DNA of 55,372 nt, taken from positions 1 through 55,372 of the forward strand of contig JASHRW010000184.1 in assembly GCA_030037065.1 (NCBI GenBank), written 5' to 3'. Under the pieces are notes generated by a model. The model searched no databases and was not told the origin of the DNA. It worked only from the letters and a program-made list of their open reading frames with translations. Source of the DNA: Xanthobacteraceae bacterium. Its GTDB lineage: Bacteria; Pseudomonadota; Alphaproteobacteria; Rhizobiales; Xanthobacteraceae. The translations under genes and the position numbers were made by a program. Of the stretch, positions 48,402 to 55,372 are shown one piece after another (within the stretch, counting starts at the first letter, position 1; each line of letters starts with the position of its first letter).

Positions 48402-48938
48402 TCACGGCGCCGGCTTGGCGTCGATCAACACGGCCGCCAAAAGGCATGGAGCGCCGCTGCGGTTGACCCAAGCGTGGTTGGTGCCGCGCTGCACGACGCA
48501 ATCGCCGGCGTGCAGCTCCACTTCGCCCTCTTCCATCACCATCGTCATCGAGCCCGAGATCACGACGAGATAGTCGATCGAATCGGTCTTGTGCATGGTT
48601 GGATGCTTGGCGCTGTCCGCGCTGCTCGGCTTGTGCGTGCTGCCCAGCTGCCCGAAGGTGCTGGCGGCGTCGATCTTGCTGCCCGCGCTTTCCGGTGGGA
48701 TTTCCACGACGCGGAAGATAGTGCCCGACGGCGTCGGATCGTGCCGCAACGGCCTCAGCGAACGGTCGGCCGAGCCCAGATTATCGACCGGCATCTCGCC
48801 GGTGACCCAGATCTCGGTGACGCCGGCGCCCGGCCAGCCCTTGAGCGGCGTGACATTCGGCGCATGATCGTTGAAGAGGATGGTCGCGCGGTTGGCGCCA
48901 TTGTGACCGGTGACGACGCGGCGGATCTTCTGCAGCAT
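48402..48938 (-). CDS. Cupin-domain protein
   Basis: A 178-residue protein with a single C-terminal cupin barrel (about 105-175). The two cupin motifs appear as HKTDSIDYLVVISGSMTMVM and AGDCVVQRGTNHAWVNRSG, retaining some of the metal-binding histidines. The N-terminal hundred residues (HNGANRATILFNDHAPN) are conserved-looking and typical of a family annotated beside FAH-type hydrolases. Likely an isomerase or dioxygenase-like step in the same catabolic pathway. SD GAGGAG. Confidence 0.85.
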   Translation of the reverse strand: MLQKIRRVVTGHNGANRATILFNDHAPNVTPLKGWPGAGVTEIWVTGEMPVDNLGSADRSLRPLRHDPTPSGTIFRVVEIPPESAGSKIDAASTFGQLGSTHKPSSADSAKHPTMHKTDSIDYLVVISGSMTMVMEEGEVELHAGDCVVQRGTNHAWVNRSGAPCLLAAVLIDAKPAP

Positions 48939-48967
48939 GCCTGATACTCCTCGTGACTCTTGCGCGG

Positions 48968-49951
48968 TTATCGGTCGGGGCGCAGCACGCGATTGCGCAG
49001 TACGCCGATTTTTTCGACTTCCAGTTCAACCACGTCGCCGGAGTTGAGAAAGCGTCCGATCTCAAGGCCGGAACCGTTGCCGACCGTTCCTGAGCACAAG
49101 ATTTCGCCGGGATGCAGCGTCTCGTCGCGCGAAACATGGGCGATGCAGTCCTCGAATTTCCAGTGCATTTCAGAGGAGTTGCCGCGGCCGCGCTCTTCGC
49201 CGTTGACTCGCACGGCCATTGTCAGCGCGTACGGATCGGGTATTTCGTCGGCAGTGACGATGCAGGGACCGAGTGGATTCGAGTTGTCAAAATCCTTGCC
49301 CTTGCCGGGGCCGAGTTGCCCCGGCATCTCGATGACCTGCTCGTCGCGGGCGCTGAAGTCGTTGAAGATCGTGTAGCCGAAAATATGGCTGCGGGCGCTG
49401 GCGCGCGGAATGTCCCGGCCCGGTGCGCCGATGACGCAGCAGAATTCCAATTCGTAGTCCATTATTTTCGAATAGCGCGGCCAGACGACATCCTGATCCG
49501 GACCGCTGACCGCGAACCGACTCGGCTTGTAGAAGATCGGGCGCCGATACCAGATTTCTGGAACCGCGAGCACGCCCTTGGCTTCCATCTCGCGCAGCGC
49601 TGCTTCGGGGTCGGGGGAGGTGGCGGCGCGCACGCGGCGGGCTTGGCCGAAGGCTTGGATCAGATGTTTCTCGAAACAGAGAAAGTCGCGCATCTGCGGC
49701 GGTACTGGCAGAGGTGCGAGCAGGCGCACCGAATCGGCCGAAACGAGCGCCGTACGGCTGCGTTGCGCGGCCTCTATCGCAACTTTTGCCTGCTCAAGAC
49801 CCGGCTTGCCCGCGGCGATCAAAGCTTGCATCGAGTCGAGCGCCGGTTCGCGGCGCGTGGACGCCTGTTGCAAATCGGCGATCTGCGTATCGCCTGCCAC
49901 AAGCGCGCCAAGACGCTCCTGGCCATCGTGACGGAACGTAACGAGCCGCAT
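48968..49951 (-). CDS. Fumarylacetoacetate hydrolase family protein
   Basis: A 327-residue FAH-fold enzyme. The metal-binding acidic pair is in MDYELEFCCVIG, with further conserved segments GYTIFNDFSARD, GKDFDNSNPLGPCIV and SCGTVGNGSG-like LCSGTVGNGSG. Family members hydrolyse C-C bonds of acylpyruvates or decarboxylate oxo-acids from aromatic catabolism. It is the first gene of the FAH-cupin-ligase-transporter operon, behind a good minus-strand promoter (50005-50033), SD GGGAGG, and is divergent from a TetR regulator. Confidence 0.92.
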   Translation of the reverse strand: MRLVTFRHDGQERLGALVAGDTQIADLQQASTRREPALDSMQALIAAGKPGLEQAKVAIEAAQRSRTALVSADSVRLLAPLPVPPQMRDFLCFEKHLIQAFGQARRVRAATSPDPEAALREMEAKGVLAVPEIWYRRPIFYKPSRFAVSGPDQDVVWPRYSKIMDYELEFCCVIGAPGRDIPRASARSHIFGYTIFNDFSARDEQVIEMPGQLGPGKGKDFDNSNPLGPCIVTADEIPDPYALTMAVRVNGEERGRGNSSEMHWKFEDCIAHVSRDETLHPGEILCSGTVGNGSGLEIGRFLNSGDVVELEVEKIGVLRNRVLRPDR

Positions 49952-50004
49952 CTCCGGGGACCTCCCGACTCTTCTTTATTTTCATCATTCGTTTAATTAA
50001 ATTC

Positions 50005-50033
50005 ATTAAATTGTATCATGTAAACATTGTCAA
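50005..50033 (-). promoter_or_regulatory. Sigma70-type promoter for the FAH operon with overlapping tandem octamers
   Basis: On the minus strand, -35 TTGACA (50028-50033) and -10 TTTAAT (50005-50010) are separated by exactly 17 bases and read into the FAH gene. A tandem repeat ATTAAATT at 49996-50003 and 50005-50012 (9-base period) covers the -10 and start point, and ATGT-AA-ACAT (about 50018-50027) lies in the spacer. These are candidate sites for the divergent TetR regulator. Confidence 0.6.
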
Positions 50034-50121
50034 CATTAAATATTCATAGGCGAAGCGAGAAACGTGGTATGAAGCGGCGAGTCGCGCTCATTCGCTCATC
50101 GGCAAAGCGCAAGCGAGGACG

Positions 50122-50874
50122 TTGGTGCCCCAACGAAATGCAGTCGCTGTCCGGACGCCGCCGCCCGGCGGCCGGAAACGGGCCGTTGCCAAAAGGCCCG
50201 TGCTTGCTCGCGCCGGCGGCGCGAGGCGGGGCGATGCAACGCGCCAGATTATCCTCGACGCCGCTGAGCAGTGTTTAGCGGCCGGTGACTTCGACGGGGT
50301 CAGCCTGCGCACGATCAGCGAAGCGGCCGGCGTCGACATCGCGCTGGTGAACTATCATTTCGGTTCGAAGGAGAGTCTCGTCGAGGAGGTCACCGAGCGG
50401 CGCGCCCGCGAGGTGCATGACGCGCGCGTCCTCCTGCTCGAAGAGGCGCGTCATGCGGCAGGGACGGTGCCGCCGGGCGTCGAGGCGGTCGTCACTGCAT
50501 TTCTGGAGCCGTGGCTCCAAAGAATTTCCAGCGGCGATGCCGGCTGGCAAAATTACAATCGGTTGCTTTGTCGACTGACGATGATGCCGAAATATCTGCC
50601 GCTGGTGCGAAAGCTCCTCGATCCGACGGCGCTGCATTTCATCAACGCGCTCCGCGCGGCCTTGCCGAAGGCCAGCCCGGAATCGATCTATTGGGGCTAC
50701 ATGTTTCTGATCGGCGCGCTGGTGCAGATCATGGCCGGCACCGGGCGCATCGAGCAATTATCGCGCGGGCTTTGTTCGACCGACGATACCAACACGGCAA
50801 TGAGGGAGATCGTCCCCTTTGTCTGCCAGGGCCTGCGCGCGCTCGAACGCACCGGCGCCGAAGCCAGACGGTGA
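50122..50874 (+). CDS. TetR/AcrR-family transcriptional regulator
   Basis: A 250-residue regulator starting at TTG 50122 or GTG 50125 (GAGGA upstream). An N-terminal basic tail precedes the helix-turn-helix (about 38-85; TRQIILDAAEQCLAAGDFDG, LRTISEAAGVDIALVNYHFGSKESL). The rest is a helical ligand-binding domain with a TetR_C-like MWGYMF segment (SIYWGYMFLIGALVQIMAGT). It lies divergent from the FAH operon, whose promoter carries tandem octamers, so it probably represses that operon until an acid or CoA intermediate binds. Confidence 0.9.
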   Translation: MVPQRNAVAVRTPPPGGRKRAVAKRPVLARAGGARRGDATRQIILDAAEQCLAAGDFDGVSLRTISEAAGVDIALVNYHFGSKESLVEEVTERRAREVHDARVLLLEEARHAAGTVPPGVEAVVTAFLEPWLQRISSGDAGWQNYNRLLCRLTMMPKYLPLVRKLLDPTALHFINALRAALPKASPESIYWGYMFLIGALVQIMAGTGRIEQLSRGLCSTDDTNTAMREIVPFVCQGLRALERTGAEARR

Positions 50875-50883
50875 TCATACGAC

Positions 50884-51810
50884 ATGCGAGTTATCCTGCT
50901 TGGAACCGGATCTCCGGTCACCGCGCCCGGAAAGTTGTTCAAATCGTCCGATTCCGTGCGTGCGAACGCCACGACACTCATTCACGCCGGGCGCGAGACG
51001 CTGCTGTTCGATGCCGGGCGCGGCGTCGTCAATCGCCTGTCGGCGGCGGGCATCAGCGGCAAAGTGATCACGGCGATCTTCCTGACACACTTTCATTCCG
51101 ATCATATTGTCGGCCTTCCCGACCTGTGGCTCACGAGCCGCCTGAATTTTGCCTGGGGCGGCCGCGAGATCCCGTTTGAGGCTTGGGGGCCGCCGGGCAC
51201 CCCGGCCCTGATGACCGCGATCGCGCAGGCCTTCACCCCAGACCTGGACGAGCGCCCGCATGACATTCGGCTGCCGTTGGTCGGCCATGAATTGGATACC
51301 AACAAAATGGTGTGGCGGCGAAACGGCGTCACGGTGACGGCATTCGTCGTCGAGCACGGCACGGGAAGCATTCCGGCATACGGCTACCGGATCGATTACG
51401 AGGGCAGTTCGGTTCTGTTGTCGGGAGATACGTGCTACCACGAGAACGTCATCAAATATGGGAAAGGTGTCGATCTTCTCGTGCATGAAGTCATCGTGGT
51501 GCATCCTGGTCTTTTGAAGCGGCGGCCCGATCTGTTGAGGATCTTCAACATCCATACTTCGCCGGAGCAGGCTGGAAGAATTTTCAGCCTCACCAAACCG
51601 AAGCTCGCCGCCTATACGCATATTATTTTTTTTGGCGGACCGGCGTTTTCGTCGCCAACACCGGCCCCCACAACGCGAGACCTGATTTCGCAGACGCGCA
51701 AGAGCTATAAGGGCCCGCTCGCGGTCGGCTTCGACCTCATGTCCTTTGATGTTATCGCTGGCAAGGTCGCCGTGCATCGGCCGCCGCGCCAATCCGCGGT
51801 CCGAGCCTGA
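50884..51810 (+). CDS. MBL-fold metallo-hydrolase (RNase Z/arylsulfatase-like branch)
   Basis: A 308-residue hydrolase. The zinc-binding motif HxHxDH is in FLTHFHSDHIVGLPDLWL; further ligands appear as His in VVEHGTGSI, Asp in LLSGDTCYHENV, and His in AAYTHIIFF. The N-terminus VILLGTGSP is typical of the RNase Z-like branch, which also includes hydrolases of phosphodiesters and sulfate or lactone substrates. It follows the TetR gene by nine bases and likely shares its transcript. Substrate unknown; a role in the adjacent aromatic/oxo-acid pathway is inferred. Confidence 0.9.
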   Translation: MRVILLGTGSPVTAPGKLFKSSDSVRANATTLIHAGRETLLFDAGRGVVNRLSAAGISGKVITAIFLTHFHSDHIVGLPDLWLTSRLNFAWGGREIPFEAWGPPGTPALMTAIAQAFTPDLDERPHDIRLPLVGHELDTNKMVWRRNGVTVTAFVVEHGTGSIPAYGYRIDYEGSSVLLSGDTCYHENVIKYGKGVDLLVHEVIVVHPGLLKRRPDLLRIFNIHTSPEQAGRIFSLTKPKLAAYTHIIFFGGPAFSSPTPAPTTRDLISQTRKSYKGPLAVGFDLMSFDVIAGKVAVHRPPRQSAVRA

Positions 51811-51826
51811 CGACTGTCGTTGGCCT

Positions 51827-52231
51827 TCACAGCGCCGCCACCGCCTCCACTTCCAGCCAATAGGCTTCGTCGGCGAGCCGGCTGATGATCAGAAGCGTAT
51901 GCGGCGGATTGGCGCCGTTGGGAAACATCTTCGGATAGGCCTTGGCGCGCCAGGCGCGGTAGGCGGCGGCGTGCTCCGGCCGCAGGATGTAACTGCGAAA
52001 CTGCACGACGTTCTTCCAGTCGGCATCGACTGCGCGCAAGGCGGTGTGAATGTTGGCGAACACCTGCTCGCATTGGGCTTCGAAATCGCCCCGGCCGACG
52101 ACGGCGCCGCTGGCGTCGATCGGCGTCTGGCCGGCGATGAAGACGAGTTCCTGTGTCTTGACATGGGCGACGTGGCTGTAGGGCGCCGGCTTGCTCATTC
52201 CGTCGGGATTGAAAATCTTGATCTCGGCCAT
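51827..52231 (-). CDS. RidA/YjgF/UK114-family protein
   Basis: A 134-residue protein of the trimeric RidA fold, which hydrolyses reactive enamine/imine intermediates. Segments FIAGQTPIDASGAVVG, QVFANIHTALRA and HTLLIISRLADEAYWLEVEA match, with the family arginine retained in ISRLA. SD GAAGGAGA. It lies 32 bases downstream of a ThDP-dependent enzyme gene, so it may act on a product of that enzyme. Confidence 0.9.
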   Translation of the reverse strand: MAEIKIFNPDGMSKPAPYSHVAHVKTQELVFIAGQTPIDASGAVVGRGDFEAQCEQVFANIHTALRAVDADWKNVVQFRSYILRPEHAAAYRAWRAKAYPKMFPNGANPPHTLLIISRLADEAYWLEVEAVAAL

Positions 52232-52263
52232 TGGGTTCTCCTTCGGACTTGAATCGACGCGCC

Positions 52264-53901
52264 TTAGGCGTAGCGCGAGAAGTCGTGGCCCTCTTTGACC
52301 ACGAATTCGAGCAAGAACGGCGAGCCTTTTTCGGTCACGTCGACCGCCTCCTTGAGCGCGCCGACGATGTGATCGGGCTTTTCCACCCGATTGGCGGCGA
52401 CGTTGAGGCCCTCGGCCACCTTCCGGTAATTGCCGCCGACGGTCATGGCGCCGTATTTGGCATCGGATATTTTCAGCACTTCGCGTTCGGCGCCCATGAC
52501 GCCGTTGTTAAAGACCACGGTAAGAATAGCGATGCGGTTGCGCGCCGCGGTCTCGATATCCATGCCGGTCATGCCGAACGAGGCGTCGCCCATGACGTTG
52601 ACGCAAAGTTTTTTCGGCGCGGCGAGCTTGGCGCCCATGGTGATGCCCAGCCCGTAGCCGAGCTGGGTCGACTTGCCCCAGCCCATATAGGAGCCGGCGG
52701 CCGTTGTTTCCCAGAACGGGATCATCTGCTCGCGCGGGCTGCCGGAATCGTGCGTCATGATGACGTTGTCGCGGTCGAACGTGCGCATCATGTCGCGGAT
52801 GACACGGTACTGGTTGAGCGGCATCTCGTCGGAGTTGAGAAATTTTGCCCATTCGTCGAGCCAGGCCTGCTTGCCGGCCGCGACTTCCTCCTTCAACGAG
52901 GTGAGCGCATTGCCGCCGCCCGGCCTCTTCTGCCGGGAAACTTCCGCGATCAGGGCGTCAACGACCAGGCCGGCGTCACCGACCACGGCCAAGTCGGCGC
53001 AGTATTCCTTGTTGATGTCGCCGGCGTCGTTGGTCGAATGAATGATGGCTTTGCCCTTGGGCACCGACGGGCCGAAATTGGTGATCGTCAGACTCGAACC
53101 GATCGCCATGATGACGTCGGCCTTGTTGATGAAATCGGCGAACATTTTCGAGCGTGAGCGCGTGGCGCCGCCGAGCGCCAGCGGATGGCTGTCGGCGATG
53201 GCGCTCTTGCCCGGATTGGTGGCGACAACCGGCGCCGGCAGCATTTCGGCGAGCGCGGCGAGCTTGTCGGCAGCCTCGGCGTAGTGCACGCCTTGGCCGG
53301 CCCACAGCAGCGGGTGCTTGGCCGCAAGCAGCATTTCGGCGGCCTTCTTGATGGCGGCCGGATCGGGTGCCGAGCGCTGCACCGGCACCGGCGTGTAATC
53401 GAGCGGGCCCTTGAATTCGGCCTCCGCCACCTCTTCGGGCATTTCGATCAGAACCGGCGCCGGCTTGCCGGAGCGCATGGCTTGATAGGCGCGCCGCATC
53501 AGATCGGGCAATTCCTGCACGTGGTGCGCCAGCGCCGACCATTTGGTCACCGGCCGATAGACATCGGCGGCGCGGAATACCGGCCGCACGTATTGCCGCG
53601 ACAGCGGCATGCCGCCGGCAATGACAAGAAGCGGCACGTTCTCCGAGTACGCTTGGGCGATGCCGGGGAAGGCATTCTCGATGCCCGGCCCGGCCTGGGC
53701 ACCGAACACGCCGTTCTTCTTGCCGCGCTTGATGCGGCTATAACCGTCGGCGATGCCGACGCCGACCCGCTCCTGCCGGCATAGGATCGGCCGGATGTCG
53801 ATCGCCGCGCAGGGCTCGATCACGGCATTGCGCGGGTAGCAGGAGTAAAACTCGGTGCCCTCGCGTTTGAGGATTTGGGCAATGACTTCGGCGCCATTCA
53901 T
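52264..53901 (-). CDS. Thiamine diphosphate-requiring enzyme, acetolactate synthase/oxalyl-CoA decarboxylase-like
   Basis: A 545-residue three-domain ThDP enzyme. The catalytic glutamate is Glu44 (LCRQERVGVG); the central domain begins near residue 190; the ThDP/metal motif is GDASFGMTGMD ending in VVFNN. It is distinct from the ThDP enzyme at the left end of the window, with little similarity outside the motifs. No regulatory subunit is present. Co-transcribed with RidA, it probably decarboxylates or condenses a 2-oxo acid. Start ATG 53901 has only a weak SD. Confidence 0.88.
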   Translation of the reverse strand: MNGAEVIAQILKREGTEFYSCYPRNAVIEPCAAIDIRPILCRQERVGVGIADGYSRIKRGKKNGVFGAQAGPGIENAFPGIAQAYSENVPLLVIAGGMPLSRQYVRPVFRAADVYRPVTKWSALAHHVQELPDLMRRAYQAMRSGKPAPVLIEMPEEVAEAEFKGPLDYTPVPVQRSAPDPAAIKKAAEMLLAAKHPLLWAGQGVHYAEAADKLAALAEMLPAPVVATNPGKSAIADSHPLALGGATRSRSKMFADFINKADVIMAIGSSLTITNFGPSVPKGKAIIHSTNDAGDINKEYCADLAVVGDAGLVVDALIAEVSRQKRPGGGNALTSLKEEVAAGKQAWLDEWAKFLNSDEMPLNQYRVIRDMMRTFDRDNVIMTHDSGSPREQMIPFWETTAAGSYMGWGKSTQLGYGLGITMGAKLAAPKKLCVNVMGDASFGMTGMDIETAARNRIAILTVVFNNGVMGAEREVLKISDAKYGAMTVGGNYRKVAEGLNVAANRVEKPDHIVGALKEAVDVTEKGSPFLLEFVVKEGHDFSRYA

Positions 53902-54126
53902 GACTCGTTGCTCGCTGTGTCGTGAACGCTGATGGGTGTGGCGTGCCGATCGGGGCAGGGGGACAAGACTCTATTCGGCGACGATGAGCTTCGTCGTCGT
54001 TCATTGTGGCGCGGGCGTCACGCTGTTGCAATTCGTTCCCGGGGGGTGCTCGAAGGGGCAAAAACAGGTTTTCTCCGTGCTGTCCTGCCGCTATCATCGA
54101 GGCGCTGGCGCACCGGGGAGCAGCGA

Positions 54127-54435
54127 ATGACTAATCTGGCGCGGATTGTTTTCGCCTGCGGCGCCGTTGCGTGCGTCGCCATGACCTCGCCGGCGATGGC
54201 CGGCTGCGAGGGGGCCGTCGATCATTGCTGGGCCCGCGCGCACCGCGCCATCTATCATATGCACAACCGCATCGCCTTCTTGGAGGCGAATCCGGATGCC
54301 GACGACGGCTACAAGGGTCCTATCATCGACCGCTTGCACCGCAAGACCTTGCGCATCCGCGCGGCTATCGGTCCGCGTTGGCCGCATTGGCCGACACCGT
54401 GTTGCTACAGCCGCAAGCCGATTTATCTCCGCTGA
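54127..54435 (+). CDS. Small secreted Cys-containing protein of unknown function
   Basis: A 102-residue protein with SD GGGGAG just before the ATG; a longer frame from 53932 has no protein-like character. A signal peptide (FACGAVACVAMTSPAMA, cleavage before GCEGA) leaves a mature chain of about 77 residues with four cysteines (CEGAVDHC and a C-terminal CC pair) and many His, Arg and Trp, probably disulfide-bonded in the periplasm. It is alone between the divergent ThDP gene and the convergent RND permease; no family recognised. Confidence 0.7.
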   Translation: MTNLARIVFACGAVACVAMTSPAMAGCEGAVDHCWARAHRAIYHMHNRIAFLEANPDADDGYKGPIIDRLHRKTLRIRAAIGPRWPHWPTPCCYSRKPIYLR

Positions 54436-54478
54436 ACCGGGTGGGGGACGCGCAGGATCGTCCGCAATTTATGTGGAT

Positions 54479-55372
54479 TCATTCCGCCGGAGCCGGCGGC
54501 GCGCCGAACAGGCCCGGCATCAGCCGGGCCCGCTGCCGCATGGTCCAGCCGGCGAGCCGGTCGAGATAAAGATAGACAACTGGCGTGGTGTAGAGCGTCA
54601 GCAACTGGCTGATGAGCAGCCCGCCCATGATTGAGATGCCCAGCGGACGGCGAATCTCTCCGCCATTGCCGAAGCTCAGCGCCAACGGTACGGCGCCAAG
54701 AATCGCCGCCGAGGTGGTCATCATGATCGGCCGGAAGCGCAGCATGCAGGCCTGGAAGATTGCGTCGTAGGAATTCAAATTCCGCGATCGCTTCGCATCG
54801 ATGGCGAAATCGACCATCATGATGGCGTTTTTCTTGACGATGCCGATGAGCAGGATCACGCCGATCGTGCCGATGATGTCGAACTGGGTGTGGAACAGCA
54901 TCAGGGCGAGGAAGGCGCCAACGCCGGCTGACGGCAGCGTCGAGAGGATCGTGATCGGGTGGATATAACTTTCGTACAGCACACCGAGCACGATATAGAC
55001 GGCGGCGATTGCAGCCAGAACCAGGATCCATTCGTTATGCAGCGACTGGGCGAACAGCTGCGCGGTGCCGGCGAGACTGCCATGGATGGACGCCGGCATG
55101 TGCAGCTCGTTCACGGCGGCATCAATGGCCGCAGAAGCCTCGCCGAGCGTGGCGCCGGGCTGCAGGTTGAACGATATGGTGGAGGCGACGAATAGCCCCT
55201 GGTGGCTGACCGATAGCGGCGTGTTGCCCGGCCGGTAATGACTGACGGCCGCGAGCGGGATCATCGTCTCCTGGGTCGTGCTGACCGCCGCACCCGAAGA
55301 GGTGGCGCCCTTGCCGGTATTGGCAAGCGCGTTGATCGCGGCGTTGCGCGCCGAATTGTTGTTGGCCGTTGC
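54479..55372 (-). CDS. RND-family multidrug efflux permease, C-terminal part (AcrB/MdtC-like)
   Basis: The frame is open to the right edge of the window, so the N-terminal part lies outside. About 297 residues are visible: the end of a periplasmic docking/pore region ([33 protein letters not shown]), then five to six membrane helices with [36 protein letters not shown] and [20 protein letters not shown], all typical of HAE1 permeases. It pumps hydrophobic compounds outward using the proton gradient. Its adaptor is probably encoded upstream outside the window. Confidence 0.93.
   Translation of the reverse strand, partial: ATANNNSARNAAINALANTGKGATSSGAAVSTTQETMIPLAAVSHYRPGNTPLSVSHQGLFVASTISFNLQPGATLGEASAAIDAAVNELHMPASIHGSLAGTAQLFAQSLHNEWILVLAAIAAVYIVLGVLYESYIHPITILSTLPSAGVGAFLALMLFHTQFDIIGTIGVILLIGIVKKNAIMMVDFAIDAKRSRNLNSYDAIFQACMLRFRPIMMTTSAAILGAVPLALSFGNGGEIRRPLGISIMGGLLISQLLTLYTTPVVYLYLDRLAGWTMRQRARLMPGLFGAPPAPAE

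Overview
The window is GC-rich, densely coded DNA whose gene content and codon use fit an alphaproteobacterium of the order Hyphomicrobiales (Bradyrhizobium/Xanthobacteraceae-like). That is an inference from family content: TRAP transporters, HWE-type histidine kinase, many organic-acid catabolic enzymes, TonB-dependent siderophore receptor. No rRNA, tRNA, CRISPR array, integrase or transposase was found.

Layout. 0-6 kb: the 3' end of a BASS-type transporter coupled to a ThDP-dependent (acetolactate-synthase-like) enzyme, a DegP/HtrA protease, an orphan HlyD-type adaptor and an SDR oxidoreductase. 6-9 kb: a dctP-dctQ-dctM TRAP transporter operon on the minus strand. 9-13.3 kb: an APC amine permease, an acetylpolyamine-amidohydrolase/histone-deacetylase-like enzyme and a double GNAT protein, closely packed on the plus strand.

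13.3-33 kb is the unusual part, a signalling/conflict island. It holds a 1241-residue DUF4062-like/NACHT/FGE-fold protein, a 2104-residue soluble hybrid histidine kinase with eleven 92-residue poly-HAMP units (the architecture of fungal group III Nik1/Os-1 kinases), a REC-PAS-HWE kinase-REC protein, a TIR-TM-WD40 protein, a small secreted Pro/Gln-rich protein, and an operon encoding FHA-TM-trypsin protease, PP2C phosphatase and Ser/Thr kinase-TM-Sel1. Three of these (TIR, kinase, FHA) share the same predicted plan: cytosolic signalling domain, one membrane helix, then a probable periplasmic repeat or protease domain. I regard this as the best candidate for an undescribed envelope-sensing or defence system, but function is inferred from architecture only.

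33-38.5 kb: a short remnant resembling the C-terminus of a hydrogenase-4/NuoL-type subunit, a redoxin-like/2OG-Fe(II) oxygenase fusion divergent from a TPR-ATP-grasp protein, and a TonB-dependent siderophore receptor. 38.9-42 kb: an MFS carboxylate transporter with NAD-malic enzyme. 42-45.5 kb: a MATE-MaoC-ketopantoate-reductase-like operon divergent from a MarR regulator, with a near-perfect 24-bp palindrome between them. 45.5-51.8 kb: a FAH-cupin-acyl-CoA ligase-AAHS transporter operon divergent from a TetR regulator and an MBL hydrolase. 51.8-55.4 kb: RidA with a second ThDP enzyme, a small secreted protein and the 3' part of an RND efflux permease running off the window.
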